The notes: generated by a model not told the origin, from the letters alone. A stretch of DNA of 64,000 nucleotides from Rubrivivax sp. (GCA_020248945.1 JADCGQ010000004.1:1-64000); one strand, 5' to 3'. Numbered from the stretch's first letter, positions 35,159 through 45,139 are shown. Numbers and translations are program-made.

Positions 35159-35989
35159 TCAGCCACCCGGCATGAGCTTGCCCAGCACGCTGGCCGCGGC
35201 GCTGAGCAGGCGGCTGTCGAGCTCGTCGGTGCTACCGGCCTGCTGCCGCCGCGTCAACAGCGACTGCGCCACCGCCGGCATGCCGCGCATCAGCAGCGCC
35301 TTGGCCAGCCGCGAAGCGGGCTCGCCGAGCAGCCACTCGCGTGGCAGGCGCGCCACGACCTCGGACATGTCGTCTTCGTCGTACAGGCCCGGCAGGTGCT
35401 GCGCGCCCAGGCAGCCGAAGTGCCAGGGCTCGACCGGGTCGTCGTCGGCCACGAAGCGCCGCGCCAGCGCCGCCGGGGCGTAGCTGATGCCGTGGACGTC
35501 TTGCATCCAGTCGCGCCGGCGTTCGCACAGCACCTCGTCTTCGGGGTGCTCCTCCGTGAGGCGCGGATCGGCGCCGGCGCGCAGGAAGCGGCGCGAGCGC
35601 AGCGAAAACGCACCCTGGCCCACTTCGCGGCCTTCCGGACGATCGGGCCAGGGCGCGCCGACGAAGTCGTGTACCAGGAACTCGTCGGTCCAGGCGCCCG
35701 GGTTCACGACGCCGGCATCCCAGCGCGTGAGCAGCACGTGCGAGCTGCGGATGTAGGCCGCGAGCCGGCGCATCACGAACTGCGAATGCTCGGCCGGCGT
35801 GCGGATAGGCTCGATGTCGATGACCTCGATGCCGGGGATCACCACCGCGGGCAGCCAGTCGTAGGTGAACAGCACCACGCGGCCGAAGTTCACCTGCCGC
35901 ATGGCATGCAGGAGCGAGAGCACCGACAGCGCCGGCGTCTGGCAATCCACGGCGCAGAGCGTCAGCTGTGCGAGCGGCAGGCGGTTCAT
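35159..35989 (-). CDS. DUF5672-like protein in the polysaccharide cluster
   Basis: A 276-residue protein. LTLCAVDCQTPALSVLSLLHAM, VVLFTYDWLPAV, IRSSHVLLTRWDAGVVNPGAW and FLVHDFVGAPW resemble the DUF5672 family, which is thought to have a glycosyltransferase-like fold. GQGAFSLRSRRFL is the family's nucleotide- or metal-site-like motif. Start ATG 35989 is preferred to a GTG at 36025 because a CACAAT box ends 8 nt upstream. It is convergent with the large glycosyltransferase gene (9 bp apart) and divergent from the next. Confidence 0.72.
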   Translation of the reverse strand: MNRLPLAQLTLCAVDCQTPALSVLSLLHAMRQVNFGRVVLFTYDWLPAVVIPGIEVIDIEPIRTPAEHSQFVMRRLAAYIRSSHVLLTRWDAGVVNPGAWTDEFLVHDFVGAPWPDRPEGREVGQGAFSLRSRRFLRAGADPRLTEEHPEDEVLCERRRDWMQDVHGISYAPAALARRFVADDDPVEPWHFGCLGAQHLPGLYDEDDMSEVVARLPREWLLGEPASRLAKALLMRGMPAVAQSLLTRRQQAGSTDELDSRLLSAAASVLGKLMPGG

Positions 35990-36040
35990 CCGCGGGGATT
36001 GTGCCAGTCCGCTCGGCGCGGGCACCCCCCACGAGCGCCC

Positions 36041-36046
36041 TACACT
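36041..36046 (+). promoter_or_regulatory. TACACT box for the GT1 gene
   Basis: TACACT, the same hexamer as before the cyclase gene, ends 8 nt before ATG 36055. No Shine-Dalgarno is present. Confidence 0.4.
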
Positions 36047-36054
36047 GCGCGCCG

Positions 36055-37158
36055 ATGGAGGAACGCCACATCGGCATCAGCCTGGGCAACATCGGTGCAC
36101 TGCACGATGGGCTCGGGGAGTTTTCCTGGCAGATCGGCCAGCGCCTCGTGGCCCGCGCGCCGCAGTGGCGGCAGCAGCACGGCCTCGTGCTGCACGTGCA
36201 CCGGCGCGAGCGGTTGGGCTCCTTGTTCGGCGACACGGTGCGCTACATCGACGTCAACCGCTGGCAGCGCCTGCACCACGCGCAAGCGCAGCGCTTTGCG
36301 CTCTGGCACAGCCTGCACCAGTTGAACAAGACGCTGCCGCCCGCCGGCACCGGCGTGCGCGTGGTGACGGTGCACGACCTGAACTACCTCTACGGCCGCA
36401 ACGCCTTCAGCACCTGGCGCCACCACCGGCGCACACGCGCTTTGCTGGCGCGCACCGATGCGCTCACCGCCATCAGCCACCACACGGCCGCCGACGTGCG
36501 CAAGCACCTGGGCTGGGCCGGCGACATCACCGTCATCCACAACGGTGCGCGCAGCTTCGCCGCCGCGCCGCAGGAGCCCCTGGCGGGCTGGGCGCTGCAG
36601 CCAGAGCGGCCGTTCCTCTTCCACCTGAGCCGCATGTCGCCGTCGAAGAACCCGCAGGCCATCCTCGGCCTGGCCGCGGCCTGGCCGGAGATGGTGTTCG
36701 TGATGGCCGGCCCGCCGAGCGACGACGCCAAGGCGCTGCGCGCCGCGAACCGGCTGCCCAACGTGCAATACCACCTGGGCGTGAGCGACGCGCAGAAGGC
36801 CTGGGCCTACGGTGCTTGCGCCGGCTTCCTGTTCCCGAGCCTGACCGAAGGCTTCGGCCTGCCGCCGATCGAGGCCATGCACTTCGGCAAGCCGGTGTTC
36901 CTGAGCGCGCTGACCTGCCTGCCCGAGATCGGCGGCGAGGCGGCCGACTACTTCGAGGGGCCCCAGGCTTTCGAGCCGGCCGCCATGCGCGCGGTGGTCG
37001 AACGCGGCCTGGTGCGCCACGCCGCCGACCCCGGCCGCAGCGCCGCCGTGCGCGCCCACGCCGCGCAGTTCAGCTGGGACCGCGCGGCCGATGCCTACGC
37101 GGCGCTGTACCTGCGGCTGCTCGGGCTGCCCGCCGAAGCACCGGCCGCCGCCCGATGA
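36055..37158 (+). CDS. Glycosyltransferase, GT-B fold, family 4/1
   Basis: A 367-residue GT-B enzyme. VRVVTVHDLNYLYG and TAISHHTAADVRKHLGW belong to the acceptor domain. FLFHLSRMSPSKNPQAILGLAAAW starts the donor domain, and FLFPSLTEGFGLPPIEAMHFGKPVFLS carries the E-x7-E nucleotide-sugar motif (retaining GT4). It transfers a sugar such as mannose or galactose during polysaccharide assembly. The longer open frame upstream has no homology and the TACACT box supports ATG 36055. It overlaps the next gene by 4 bp. Confidence 0.9.
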   Translation: MEERHIGISLGNIGALHDGLGEFSWQIGQRLVARAPQWRQQHGLVLHVHRRERLGSLFGDTVRYIDVNRWQRLHHAQAQRFALWHSLHQLNKTLPPAGTGVRVVTVHDLNYLYGRNAFSTWRHHRRTRALLARTDALTAISHHTAADVRKHLGWAGDITVIHNGARSFAAAPQEPLAGWALQPERPFLFHLSRMSPSKNPQAILGLAAAWPEMVFVMAGPPSDDAKALRAANRLPNVQYHLGVSDAQKAWAYGACAGFLFPSLTEGFGLPPIEAMHFGKPVFLSALTCLPEIGGEAADYFEGPQAFEPAAMRAVVERGLVRHAADPGRSAAVRAHAAQFSWDRAADAYAALYLRLLGLPAEAPAAAR

Positions 37159-38201
37159 CGCTGTACACCGTCATCGCGCCCGACCGCAGCGACCCGCGCG
37201 TGCCCGACGAGGCGCCGCTGCTGCGCTTTCTCGAGGCCTACGAGCCCGGCCGCACGCGTGTGCTGCAGGCCGCCGAACTCGATGCCGGGCCGGTGGTCGA
37301 CACCGAGACGCTGCTGATCGCGCTGCCGAGCACGCTCACGCCGGCGCGGCTGGCGCGGGTGCGGGCGCGCCACATTGCTCTCTTCGACTTCTTCGACGCC
37401 CCGCCGCCGGCCTGGCTGAACTCCGACCAGGCGCTGCTGCGCGCGGCCACGCCGCTGCTGCTGAAGACCACGGTCGTGAACGGGCAGGACTTCGGCCTGC
37501 GCACCGGCGTGTTGCCGATGCCCTTGTCGCCCAAGCTGGGCCAGACGCTGCGCGCCCGCCGCGCGCTGGCGCCCTGGTTCGGCGCGGCGCGGCTGCTGCG
37601 CGGCGGGCGGCGCTGGGACGTCTCGCTGCAGGGCTCGGCCACCTTTGAGGACGGCATCGGCGCCGACGGCCAGCCGCGCCGCTACCACCAGCGCATCGAT
37701 TGGCTGCGCGAGGTGCGCTCGCGTCCCGACTGGCGCTTCTGGGGCGGGCTCTACGCCCTGCCCTACTGCCCGGTGGAGGCCATCGAGGCCGACTGCGGCC
37801 CGGTGCGGGCGCTGCTGGGCGAGACCCAGCGCCTGCGCTTCCACCAGTTCTTCGATCGCATGGCCGACACCCGCGTGGCGCTGGCGCCCATGGGCCACAC
37901 GCGCTGGACCTACCGCCACATCGAGGCCGTCTACGCCGGCTGCGAGGTGGTCAGCGGCAGCCTGCACGGTGTGCAGACCCTGCCCACGCTGCCGACGGCG
38001 CAGATGGCCATGGTGGCCGACCACGCGCCCATCGCTGCGGCAGTGGACGAGGCGCTGGCGCAGTGGCACGAGCGTGCCGACCGCCGCGCCGCCGCGCGCG
38101 AGCGGCTCGAGCAGCAGTTGCACCTGGGCCGCTGGTCGCGCCGCCGGCCCGAGCCCTACGAGCGCTTCTGCGCGCAACTGGCGCTGGGCCAGGTGGGCTG
38201 A
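37155..38201 (+). CDS. Uncharacterised protein with an exostosin/GT-like C-terminal motif
   Basis: A 348-residue protein with no confident family. It starts MTLYTVIAPDRSDPRVPDE. Near residue 235 comes RMADTRVALAPMGHTRWTYRHIEAVYAGCEVVSGSL, which follows the pattern of exostosin-like and GT-B enzymes: a short hydrophobic strand, R/Y-R, a Glu, and A-G-C before a new strand. The middle has many arginines and tryptophans (RSRPDWRFWGGLYALPY). The 4-bp overlap with the GT4 gene implies co-translation and a role in the same polysaccharide pathway. A glycosyltransferase function is inferred. Confidence 0.65.
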   Translation: MTLYTVIAPDRSDPRVPDEAPLLRFLEAYEPGRTRVLQAAELDAGPVVDTETLLIALPSTLTPARLARVRARHIALFDFFDAPPPAWLNSDQALLRAATPLLLKTTVVNGQDFGLRTGVLPMPLSPKLGQTLRARRALAPWFGAARLLRGGRRWDVSLQGSATFEDGIGADGQPRRYHQRIDWLREVRSRPDWRFWGGLYALPYCPVEAIEADCGPVRALLGETQRLRFHQFFDRMADTRVALAPMGHTRWTYRHIEAVYAGCEVVSGSLHGVQTLPTLPTAQMAMVADHAPIAAAVDEALAQWHERADRRAAARERLEQQLHLGRWSRRRPEPYERFCAQLALGQVG

Positions 38202-38219
38202 ACGGCGCGAGCCGACCGG

Positions 38220-38225
38220 GATAAT
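38220..38225 (+). promoter_or_regulatory. GATAAT box for ribF
   Basis: GATAAT ends 9 nt before the ribF ATG. GCTGAA 17 bp upstream is a poor -35. No Shine-Dalgarno is present. Confidence 0.4.
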
Positions 38226-38234
38226 CCGTCGCCC

Positions 38235-39236
38235 ATGCGCATCCACCGCCGCTTCTCGCTCGGCCCTTCGGTGCCGGGCTGTGCACTGACCATTGGCAAC
38301 TTCGACGGCGTGCACCGCGGCCACCAGGCCATGCTGGCGTTGCTGGTCAACGAGGCGCGGCACCGCGGCGTGCCATCCTGCGTGCTGAGCTTCGAGCCGC
38401 ACCCGCGCGACTTCTTCGCGGCACGTGCCGGCCGGCCCGAAGCCGCGCCGGCGCGCATCGCCACGCTGCGCGACAAGCTGGCCGAGCTCGAGCGTTGCGG
38501 CGTCGAGCACGTGGTGGTGGCGCGCTTCAACGAGCAGCTGGCCGCGATGCCGGCCGAACGCTTCATTGCCGAGGTGCTGCAGCAGGGCCTGCGCGCGCGC
38601 TACGTGCTCGTCGGCGACGACTTCAGCTTCGGCGCGCGCCGCCAGGGCAACTACGCGATGCTCGACGCCGCCGGCGCGGCCCACGGCTTCGACGTGGCGC
38701 GCATGATGAGCTACGAGGTCCACGGCCTGCGCGTCAGCAGCTCGGCCGTGCGCGAGGCGCTGGCCGCCGGCGACATGGCGCGCGCCGAGGCGCTGCTGGG
38801 CCGGCCGTACGCCATCAGCGGGCGTGTGCAGCACGGGCGCAAGCTCGGGCGCGAGCTGGGCTTTCGCACGCTGAACATCCGCTTTGCACACGCCCGTCCG
38901 GCGGCCATGGGCATCTTCGTCGTCCGCGTGCACGGCCTGGCAGCCGGGCCGCTGGCCGGCGTCGCCAGCCTGGGCGTGCGGCCCACGGTCGAGGACGCCG
39001 GACGCGTGCTGCTTGAAGTGCACTGCCTCGACTGGCCGGCCGCGCTGGGCCCCGACGGCGGCTACGGCCGACCGCTGCGTGTGGACCTGCTGCACAAGCT
39101 GCACGACGAGCTCAAGTACGACTCGCTCGAGGCGCTGCGCGAGGGCATCGCGCGCGACACCGAGGCGGCGCGGGCCTGGCATGCGGCGGCGGACGCTGCC
39201 GTCCGGGATACCTCGGCGCAGCAGGCCGCCCCGTAG
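38235..39236 (+). CDS. ribF: Bifunctional riboflavin kinase / FMN adenylyltransferase
   Basis: RibF phosphorylates riboflavin to FMN and adenylates FMN to FAD. The 333-residue protein has the adenylyltransferase domain first (LTIGNFDGVHRGHQAML with the HxGH-like motif, LSFEPHPRDFF, LVGDDFSFGARRQGN, RVSSSAVREAL) and the flavokinase domain second (GRPYAISGRVQHGRKLGRELGFRTLNI, GVASLGVRPTV, LEVHCLDW, DLLHKLHDELKYDSLE). Order ribF-ileS-lspA is the standard proteobacterial arrangement. Confidence 0.97.
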   Translation: MRIHRRFSLGPSVPGCALTIGNFDGVHRGHQAMLALLVNEARHRGVPSCVLSFEPHPRDFFAARAGRPEAAPARIATLRDKLAELERCGVEHVVVARFNEQLAAMPAERFIAEVLQQGLRARYVLVGDDFSFGARRQGNYAMLDAAGAAHGFDVARMMSYEVHGLRVSSSAVREALAAGDMARAEALLGRPYAISGRVQHGRKLGRELGFRTLNIRFAHARPAAMGIFVVRVHGLAAGPLAGVASLGVRPTVEDAGRVLLEVHCLDWPAALGPDGGYGRPLRVDLLHKLHDELKYDSLEALREGIARDTEAARAWHAAADAAVRDTSAQQAAP

Positions 39237-39248
39237 AATCGCCACCCA

Positions 39249-39347
39249 TGCATTCGCTGCCGCTCACCCACCTCCGCAGGCAGGCCGCCACCCGCCGCCA
39301 GGGCGTCCCTCAAGGCATACGCGACCGAATTCGGCGCTCTCGCTGAG
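39249..39347 (+). CDS. Possible 32-codon leader ORF upstream of ileS
   Basis: In the 198-bp space between ribF and ileS, an ATG lies 9 nt after a TAGAAT box (39234-39239) and opens a 32-codon, arginine-rich frame starting MHSLPLTHLRRQAATRRQ. The spacing from the box equals that of recognised genes nearby. No isoleucine codon cluster typical of attenuation is seen (two Ile codons). It may be a leader peptide or chance. The rest of the gap shows nothing recognisable, and there is no T-box. Confidence 0.3.
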
Positions 39348-39434
39348 CCTGCAGCCGGCGCGGCCCTGCCGCCGCGCCCACCCGTGTACCCACGGCCGGC
39401 CCCCTGATGGCTGCGCCGACAGCGCCCCAAGCCC

Positions 39435-42317
39435 ATGAGCACCGACACCTCCTCCACCGGCGCCAGCGCCGCCCCTGCGGACTACCGCAAGACGCTGAAC
39501 CTGCCCGACACGCCCTTCCCGATGCGCGGCGATCTCGCCAAGCGCGAGCCGGGCTGGGTGAAGGCCTGGCAAGACGAGGGCCTGTACCAGCGCCTGCGCG
39601 ATGCCCGCCACGGCGCGCCGCTCTTCGTGCTGCACGACGGCCCGCCCTACGCCAACGGCGCCATCCACATGGGCCACGCCGTCAACAAGGTGCTGAAGGA
39701 CATGATCGTCAAGGCGCGGCAGCTCGCCGGCTTCGACGCGCACTACGTGCCGGGCTGGGACTGCCACGGCCTGCCGATCGAAAACGCGATCGAGAAAAAG
39801 CACGGCCGCAGCCTGAGCCGCGACGAGATGCAGGCCAGGAGCCGCGCCTACGCCACCGAGCAGATCGCGCAGCAGATGGTCGACTTCAAGCGCCTGGGCA
39901 TCCTCGGCGACTGGGAACACCGCTACGCGACGATGGACCCGGCCAACGAGGCTGGCGAGATCCGCGCCTTCAAGCGCGTCATCGAGCGCGGCTTCGTCTA
40001 CCGAGGCCTCAAGCCCGTGTACTGGTGCTTTGACTGCGGCAGCTCGCTCGCGGAGTTCGAGATCGAATACGCCGACAAGAAGAGCCAGACGCTGGACGTC
40101 GGCTTCCTGTGCGCCGAGCCCGACAAGCTGGCCGCCGCCTTCGGCCTGCCCGAGATCGTCGGTGAAGCGTTTGCGGTGATCTGGACGACGACCGCCTGGA
40201 CCATCCCTGCCAACCAGGCACTCAACCTGAACCCCGCGCTCGAGTACGCGCTGGTGCACACCGAGCGTGGCCAGCTGGTGCTGGCGGCCAGCCTGGTGGA
40301 GAAGTGCCTCACGCGCTACGGCCTGCAAGGCCACGTGGTGGCCACGGCGCTGGGCGACAAGCTCGGCGGCATCGCCTTCCGCCACCCGCTGGCCCATGTG
40401 GACGCCGGCTACGACCGCCTGAGCCCGGTCTTCCTGGCCGACTACGCCACCGCCGACGACGGCACCGGCCTCGTGCACAGCAGCCCGGCCTATGGCGTGG
40501 ACGACTTCAACTCGTGCGTCGCGCACGGCATGAAGACCGATGAGATCCTGAACCCCGTGCAGGGCAACGGCAGCTACGCGGCCGACTTCCCGCTCTTCGG
40601 CGGCCAGAACATCTGGAAGGCCGTGCCGGTGATCATCGAGGCGCTGCGCGACGCGGGCCGCCTGTTCGCCACCGAGACCATCACCCACAGCTACCCGCAC
40701 TGCTGGCGCCACAAGACGCCGGTGATCTACCGCGCCGCGGCGCAGTGGTTCGTGCGCATGGACGAAGAGAACTCGTCGACAAAGGGCGTCTTCACCAAGG
40801 ACAAGGCGCCGAAGACGCTGCGCCAGCTGGCACTGGACGCCATCGACCAGACCGGCTTCTACCCCGAGAACGGCCGCGCCCGGCTGCGCGACATGATCGC
40901 CAACCGGCCCGACTGGTGCATCAGCCGCCAGCGCAGCTGGGGCGTGCCGCTGCCCTTCTTCCTGCACAAGGACTCGGGCGAGCTGCACCCGCGCACGATG
41001 GAGATCCTCGACCAGGCGGCCGAGGTGGTGGAGCGCGGCGGCATCGAGGCCTGGAGCCGGCTCACGGCCACCGACGTGCTGGGTGCCGAGGACGGCGCGG
41101 CCTACACCAAGAGCAGCGACATCCTCGAGGTCTGGTTCGACAGCGGCAGCACCTTCTGGCACGTGCTGCGCAACCAGCACCCGGGCGGCTTCCATGCCAG
41201 CGGCCCCGAGGCCGACCTGTACCTCGAAGGCCACGACCAGCACCGCGGCTGGTTCCACAGCTCGCTGCTGCTGGCCTGCGCGCTGTTCGACCGCGCGCCC
41301 TACCGCGGCCTGCTGACGCACGGCTTCACGGTCGACAGCCAGGGCCGCAAGATGAGCAAGAGCCTCGGCAACGGCATCGAGCCGCAGAAGGTGAGCTCAT
41401 CGCTGGGCGCCGAGATCATCCGCCTGTGGGTGGCGGCATCGGACTACTCGGGCGACATCGCTGGCGACGACAAGATCCTCGCCCGCGTGGTGGACGCCTA
41501 CCGCCGCATCCGCAACACGCTGCGCTTCCTGCTCGCCAACACGGCCGACTTCGACCCGGCACGCGATGCCGTGCCGCTGGCCGACATGCTGGAGATCGAC
41601 CGCCACGCCCTGGCGCGCGCGGCCGAGCTGCAGGCGCAGATCCTGGCGCACTACGAGGTCTACGAGTTCCACCCCGTAGTCTCCAAGCTGCAGGTGTATT
41701 GCTCCGAAGACCTGGGCGCGTTCTACCTCGACGTGCTGAAGGACCGCCTCTACACCACCGCGCCCAAGAGCCTGGCGCGGCGCAGCGCGCAGACGGCGCT
41801 GTGGCAGATCACGCAGGCCATGCTGCGCTGGATGGCGCCCTTCCTCAGCTTCACGGCCGAAGAGGCCTGGGGCATGATCCACAAAGACGGTGGCGCAACG
41901 AAGTCGATCTTCACCGAGACCTACTGGCAGTTCGACGCGCCCGATCCCGCCCTGCTGGCCAAGTGGGCCACCGTGCAGCGCGTGCGCGAGCTGGTGAACA
42001 AGGAGATCGAGGCCGTGCGCGGCACCGGGGCCGTGGGCTCGTCGCTGCAGGCCACCGTGCGCATCAGCGCGCCGGCGGCCGAGCATGCGGTGCTGGCCAG
42101 CCTGGGCGAGGACCTGAAGTTCGTCTTCATCACCTCCGAGGCCGAGCTGGTGGCGGGTGAAGTGCTGCAAGCCCAGGTGCGCCCCTCCACCGCCACCAAG
42201 TGCGAGCGCTGCTGGCACTGGCGCGACGACGTCGGTCACGACGCGGCGCACCCGGGCCTGTGCGGCCGCTGCACCAGCAACCTCTACGGCGCGGGCGAAG
42301 CGCGCACGGTGGCCTGA
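39435..42317 (+). CDS. ileS: Isoleucyl-tRNA synthetase
   Basis: A 960-residue class I synthetase charging tRNA-Ile, with pre- and post-transfer editing of valine. The HIGH equivalent is in [30 protein letters not shown] and the editing-domain [13 protein letters not shown] follow; [12 protein letters not shown] is the ATP-binding KMSKS loop. The C-terminus has a zinc-binding domain with [12 protein letters not shown] and CGRC. The 30-residue N-terminal extension of low complexity ([14 protein letters not shown]) is common in betaproteobacteria. lspA follows 4 bp downstream. Confidence 0.98.
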   Translation: MSTDTSSTGASAAPADYRKTLNLPDTPFPMRGDLAKREPGWVKAWQDEGLYQRLRDARHGAPLFVLHDGPPYANGAIHMGHAVNKVLKDMIVKARQLAGFDAHYVPGWDCHGLPIENAIEKKHGRSLSRDEMQARSRAYATEQIAQQMVDFKRLGILGDWEHRYATMDPANEAGEIRAFKRVIERGFVYRGLKPVYWCFDCGSSLAEFEIEYADKKSQTLDVGFLCAEPDKLAAAFGLPEIVGEAFAVIWTTTAWTIPANQALNLNPALEYALVHTERGQLVLAASLVEKCLTRYGLQGHVVATALGDKLGGIAFRHPLAHVDAGYDRLSPVFLADYATADDGTGLVHSSPAYGVDDFNSCVAHGMKTDEILNPVQGNGSYAADFPLFGGQNIWKAVPVIIEALRDAGRLFATETITHSYPHCWRHKTPVIYRAAAQWFVRMDEENSSTKGVFTKDKAPKTLRQLALDAIDQTGFYPENGRARLRDMIANRPDWCISRQRSWGVPLPFFLHKDSGELHPRTMEILDQAAEVVERGGIEAWSRLTATDVLGAEDGAAYTKSSDILEVWFDSGSTFWHVLRNQHPGGFHASGPEADLYLEGHDQHRGWFHSSLLLACALFDRAPYRGLLTHGFTVDSQGRKMSKSLGNGIEPQKVSSSLGAEIIRLWVAASDYSGDIAGDDKILARVVDAYRRIRNTLRFLLANTADFDPARDAVPLADMLEIDRHALARAAELQAQILAHYEVYEFHPVVSKLQVYCSEDLGAFYLDVLKDRLYTTAPKSLARRSAQTALWQITQAMLRWMAPFLSFTAEEAWGMIHKDGGATKSIFTETYWQFDAPDPALLAKWATVQRVRELVNKEIEAVRGTGAVGSSLQATVRISAPAAEHAVLASLGEDLKFVFITSEAELVAGEVLQAQVRPSTATKCERCWHWRDDVGHDAAHPGLCGRCTSNLYGAGEARTVA

Positions 42318-42321
42318 AGCC

Positions 42322-42879
42322 ATGGCCGCCTCTTCCAAAGCCGCCGCCAAACCCCGCCCGGCCGGCCGATCAGGCGACACGAAGGGCCTCGCGTTCTGGC
42401 TGGTGCTGGCGGCCATCGTCGTGCTCGCCGACCAGATCACGAAAACACTCATCGTCGGCGCCTTCCAACTGGGCGACATCCGCCCCGTCACCGACTTCTT
42501 CAACCTCGTGCGCGCGCACAACCCCGGCGCGGCGTTTTCGTTCCTGGCCGATGCCGGCGGCTGGCAGCGCTGGTTCTTCGTCGGCCTCGGCATCGTGGCC
42601 TCGGCGTTCATCGTCTGGATGATCCGCAGCCACCCCGCCGAGCGCCTGTTCTGCTTCTCGGTGACGATGATCCTGGGCGGCGCAGTGGGCAACGTGATCG
42701 ACCGGCTGATCCACGGCTACGTCGTCGACTTCCTGCAGTTCCGCTTCGCCTTCCTGGAGCCCGTGTTCCGCGGCGGCTACTTCCCCAGCTTCAACGTCGC
42801 CGACAGCGCCATCACGCTGGGCGCGATCTGCCTCATCCTCGACGAGATCCTGCGCGTGTGGCGTTCACGCCGCGGCTGA
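42322..42879 (+). CDS. lspA: Lipoprotein signal peptidase (signal peptidase II)
   Basis: LspA removes signal peptides from diacylglyceryl-prolipoproteins in the inner membrane. The 185-residue protein has four transmembrane helices. [52 protein letters not shown] (first catalytic Asp) and [16 protein letters not shown] (second catalytic Asp) are the conserved boxes. The N-terminal 20 residues are a basic cytoplasmic extension. ATG 42322 is just after the ileS stop, and the upstream frame is a shadow of ileS. Confidence 0.97.
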   Translation: MAASSKAAAKPRPAGRSGDTKGLAFWLVLAAIVVLADQITKTLIVGAFQLGDIRPVTDFFNLVRAHNPGAAFSFLADAGGWQRWFFVGLGIVASAFIVWMIRSHPAERLFCFSVTMILGGAVGNVIDRLIHGYVVDFLQFRFAFLEPVFRGGYFPSFNVADSAITLGAICLILDEILRVWRSRRG

Positions 42880-42888
42880 GGCCCGCCT

Positions 42889-44898
42889 TCAGGCGACGGT
42901 GGTCTCGGGCTCTCGGGCGCTGCACATGAAGCGCGCCGCGTCGACGGCCGGCTGCGGCCGGCTCACCAGGTAGCCCTGGATCAGCTCGCAGCCGATGCCG
43001 CACAGGAAGGCGCGCTGCCCCTCGGTCTCGACACCTTCGGCCACGACGCGGATGCCCAGCGAGTGCGCCAGGCTCACGATGGCCTGCACGATGACGCGGT
43101 CGTCGGGGTCGTCCTCGATGTCGCGCACGAAGCTGCGGTCGATCTTCAGCTTCGACGGCCTCAGGTTCTTCAGGTAGGCCAGCGACGAATAGCCGGTGCC
43201 GAAGTCGTCCACGGCCAGCGGCATCTGCATCTCGCGCAGGCGCGAGAGGATGCGCTGGGCGCTGTCGGTGTCGGTCATCAGCACGCTCTCGGTGATCTCG
43301 AGCTCCAGCTCGTGGGCCTGCACCGCATGCTCGGCCATGGCCGAGGCCAGCGTGTCGAGCAGCCGGCGCCCGCGGAACTCCAGCGCCGACACGTTGACGG
43401 CCACGCTGCCGAAGGGCACGCCGGCGGCCCGCCACTCGGCGATCTGGCGGCAGGCGGTGCGCAGCGTCCAGGCACCGATGTCGGCGATCAGCCCGCACTG
43501 CTCGGCGGTGCTGATGAACGAGCCCGGCGGCACCAGGCCGCGCTCGGGGTAGCGCCAGCGGATCAGCGCCTCGCAGCCCGCCGTGACGCCGTCGGCCGTG
43601 CCGACCTGCGGCTGGTAGTGCAGCTCGAACTGGTCCTGCGCCAGTGCCACCTCGAGCTCGCGCTCCAGCGCCTGCGTGGCCTTGAGCTGCTCGTCGAACT
43701 CCTCGCGGAAGAAGCTGTGGCGGTCTCGCCCCAGGCGCTTGGCCACGTACATGGCCGTGTCGGCATGCCGCACCAGCGTCTCGTGGTCGGCGGCGTCGTC
43801 CGGGAAGAGGGAGATGCCGATGCTGGCGGTGATGGCGGCCTCGCGGCCGTCGATGTCGAAGGGCGCCTCCAGTTCCCGCAGCAGCCGGTCGGCTGTCGCA
43901 GCCACGAACTCGCGCTCGCGCACGTCGTGCAGCAGCACGAGGAACTCGTCGCCGCTGTGGCGGCAGACGACGTCGGCCTCGCGCAGCGCCGCCCGCAAGC
44001 GCGCGGACAGGTCGCGCAGCAGATGGTCGCCGCCAGGGTGGCCGAAGGCGTCGTTGACCGCCTTGAAGCGGTCGAGGTCGACGAACAGCAGGGCCAGCCG
44101 GCTGCCGTCGCGCCTCGCCCCGGCCACGGCGCTGCGGGCGAGCTCGCTGAACAGCGTGCGGTTGGGCAGGCCGGTGAGCACATCGTGCAGGGCCACCTCT
44201 TCGATTTCGGTCTTCTGGATCTGCAACTGCTCGAACAGCGCATCGATCTGGTCGTGCACGGCGTTGAGGTGGTTGCCGAGCTCGCCGAGCTCGTCCTGCC
44301 GGCCCCAGGCGACGCGCCCGCCCTGCCCACGCGTCGCCAGGCCGCTGGCCTGCTTCATCAGCTTGTCGATCGGGGCGGCGAGCCGGCGGTACAGCACCAA
44401 GGTCAGCACGATCAGCCCCAGCAGCGTCTGCACGGCGGCCAGCACCAGACTGGACTGGATTCGCTCGCTGAGCAGCCGGTCGACCTGCAGCGGATCGAAG
44501 TGCAGCTCGAGCTCGCCCAGGCGCTCGCCCTCGCGGAACAGCTCGGTGCGCATGACGATCGCCCCCTCGAGATCGGCACCTTGGCGAATGAACCCGAGCG
44601 GCCGGGCATTCGGCCGGTTCTCGACAAGCCGAAGCCCCAGCACGGCCGGATCCTCCAGGGCCTTGCTCGCCATCAGCGCCGTGGCGGCCGCGTCGATGGA
44701 CCACAGCGGCCCGACCAGCGAGGCTGCCGTCAGCGCCAGGCTGGCGCGCCGGCTGTGCTCGACTATGGGCTCCTGGGCCTGGCGCGTGATCGCCTGGTCC
44801 AGCGGCCACAACACCAGCAGCGGGCCGATCACGGCTGTCGCCACCGCCAGCATCACGGCCTGCCGAATCGACAGCTGAAGCCTGCGGAAGACCGACAT
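42889..44898 (-). CDS. Membrane GGDEF-EAL protein (cyclic di-GMP metabolism)
   Basis: A 669-residue protein from ATG 44898. The N-terminus has a transmembrane helix (QAVMLAVATAVIGPLLVLWPL), a periplasmic segment, a second helix (SLVLAAVQTLLGLIVLTLVLY) and a HAMP-like linker. The GGDEF domain reads HSGDEFLVLL (SGDEF, an active variant), with an RxxD inhibitory site (READ) at the correct spacing. The EAL domain has CEALIRWRYP, VNVSALEF, LEITESVLM, AVDDFGTGYSS and AEGVETEGQ, so all phosphodiesterase residues appear present. Both activities are possible. It lies convergent to lspA with 9 bp between; upstream is a 241-bp gap to the divergent DUF2189 gene. Confidence 0.93.
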   Translation of the reverse strand: MSVFRRLQLSIRQAVMLAVATAVIGPLLVLWPLDQAITRQAQEPIVEHSRRASLALTAASLVGPLWSIDAAATALMASKALEDPAVLGLRLVENRPNARPLGFIRQGADLEGAIVMRTELFREGERLGELELHFDPLQVDRLLSERIQSSLVLAAVQTLLGLIVLTLVLYRRLAAPIDKLMKQASGLATRGQGGRVAWGRQDELGELGNHLNAVHDQIDALFEQLQIQKTEIEEVALHDVLTGLPNRTLFSELARSAVAGARRDGSRLALLFVDLDRFKAVNDAFGHPGGDHLLRDLSARLRAALREADVVCRHSGDEFLVLLHDVREREFVAATADRLLRELEAPFDIDGREAAITASIGISLFPDDAADHETLVRHADTAMYVAKRLGRDRHSFFREEFDEQLKATQALERELEVALAQDQFELHYQPQVGTADGVTAGCEALIRWRYPERGLVPPGSFISTAEQCGLIADIGAWTLRTACRQIAEWRAAGVPFGSVAVNVSALEFRGRRLLDTLASAMAEHAVQAHELELEITESVLMTDTDSAQRILSRLREMQMPLAVDDFGTGYSSLAYLKNLRPSKLKIDRSFVRDIEDDPDDRVIVQAIVSLAHSLGIRVVAEGVETEGQRAFLCGIGCELIQGYLVSRPQPAVDAARFMCSAREPETTVA

Positions 44899-45127
44899 GA
44901 CCGCACGACACCCGCACGGCCCCCCGGCCCCGCACCCGTGCTGTATCGGAGCGGCGGCGGCTGCGCTGGAGTCGGCAGGCGTCGTCTTTTTCACCCAACG
45001 CCGTTCGCCGGCCCTCATGACGTGAACTGAGACACGGTCCACACGCCACGCGGCCAGCGACAGCCCCGCGCTGACGAACCGACGCACCCCTCGGGCAAGC
45101 CCGCATCCAGCCGGCCCGTCGGGCGCG

Positions 45128-45133
45128 TAGGCT
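45128..45133 (+). promoter_or_regulatory. TAGGCT box for the DUF2189 gene
   Basis: The TAnnnT box ends 6 nt before ATG 45140. No Shine-Dalgarno is present. The remainder of the 44899-45139 gap shows no clear signal. Confidence 0.25.
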
Positions 45134-45139
45134 GGCGCC

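Noticed and set aside
39237-39434. T-box riboswitch or isoleucine attenuator upstream of ileS
   Set aside because: No T-box core sequence or specifier stem is visible, the short ORF has only two Ile codons, and T-boxes are not expected in betaproteobacterial ileS.
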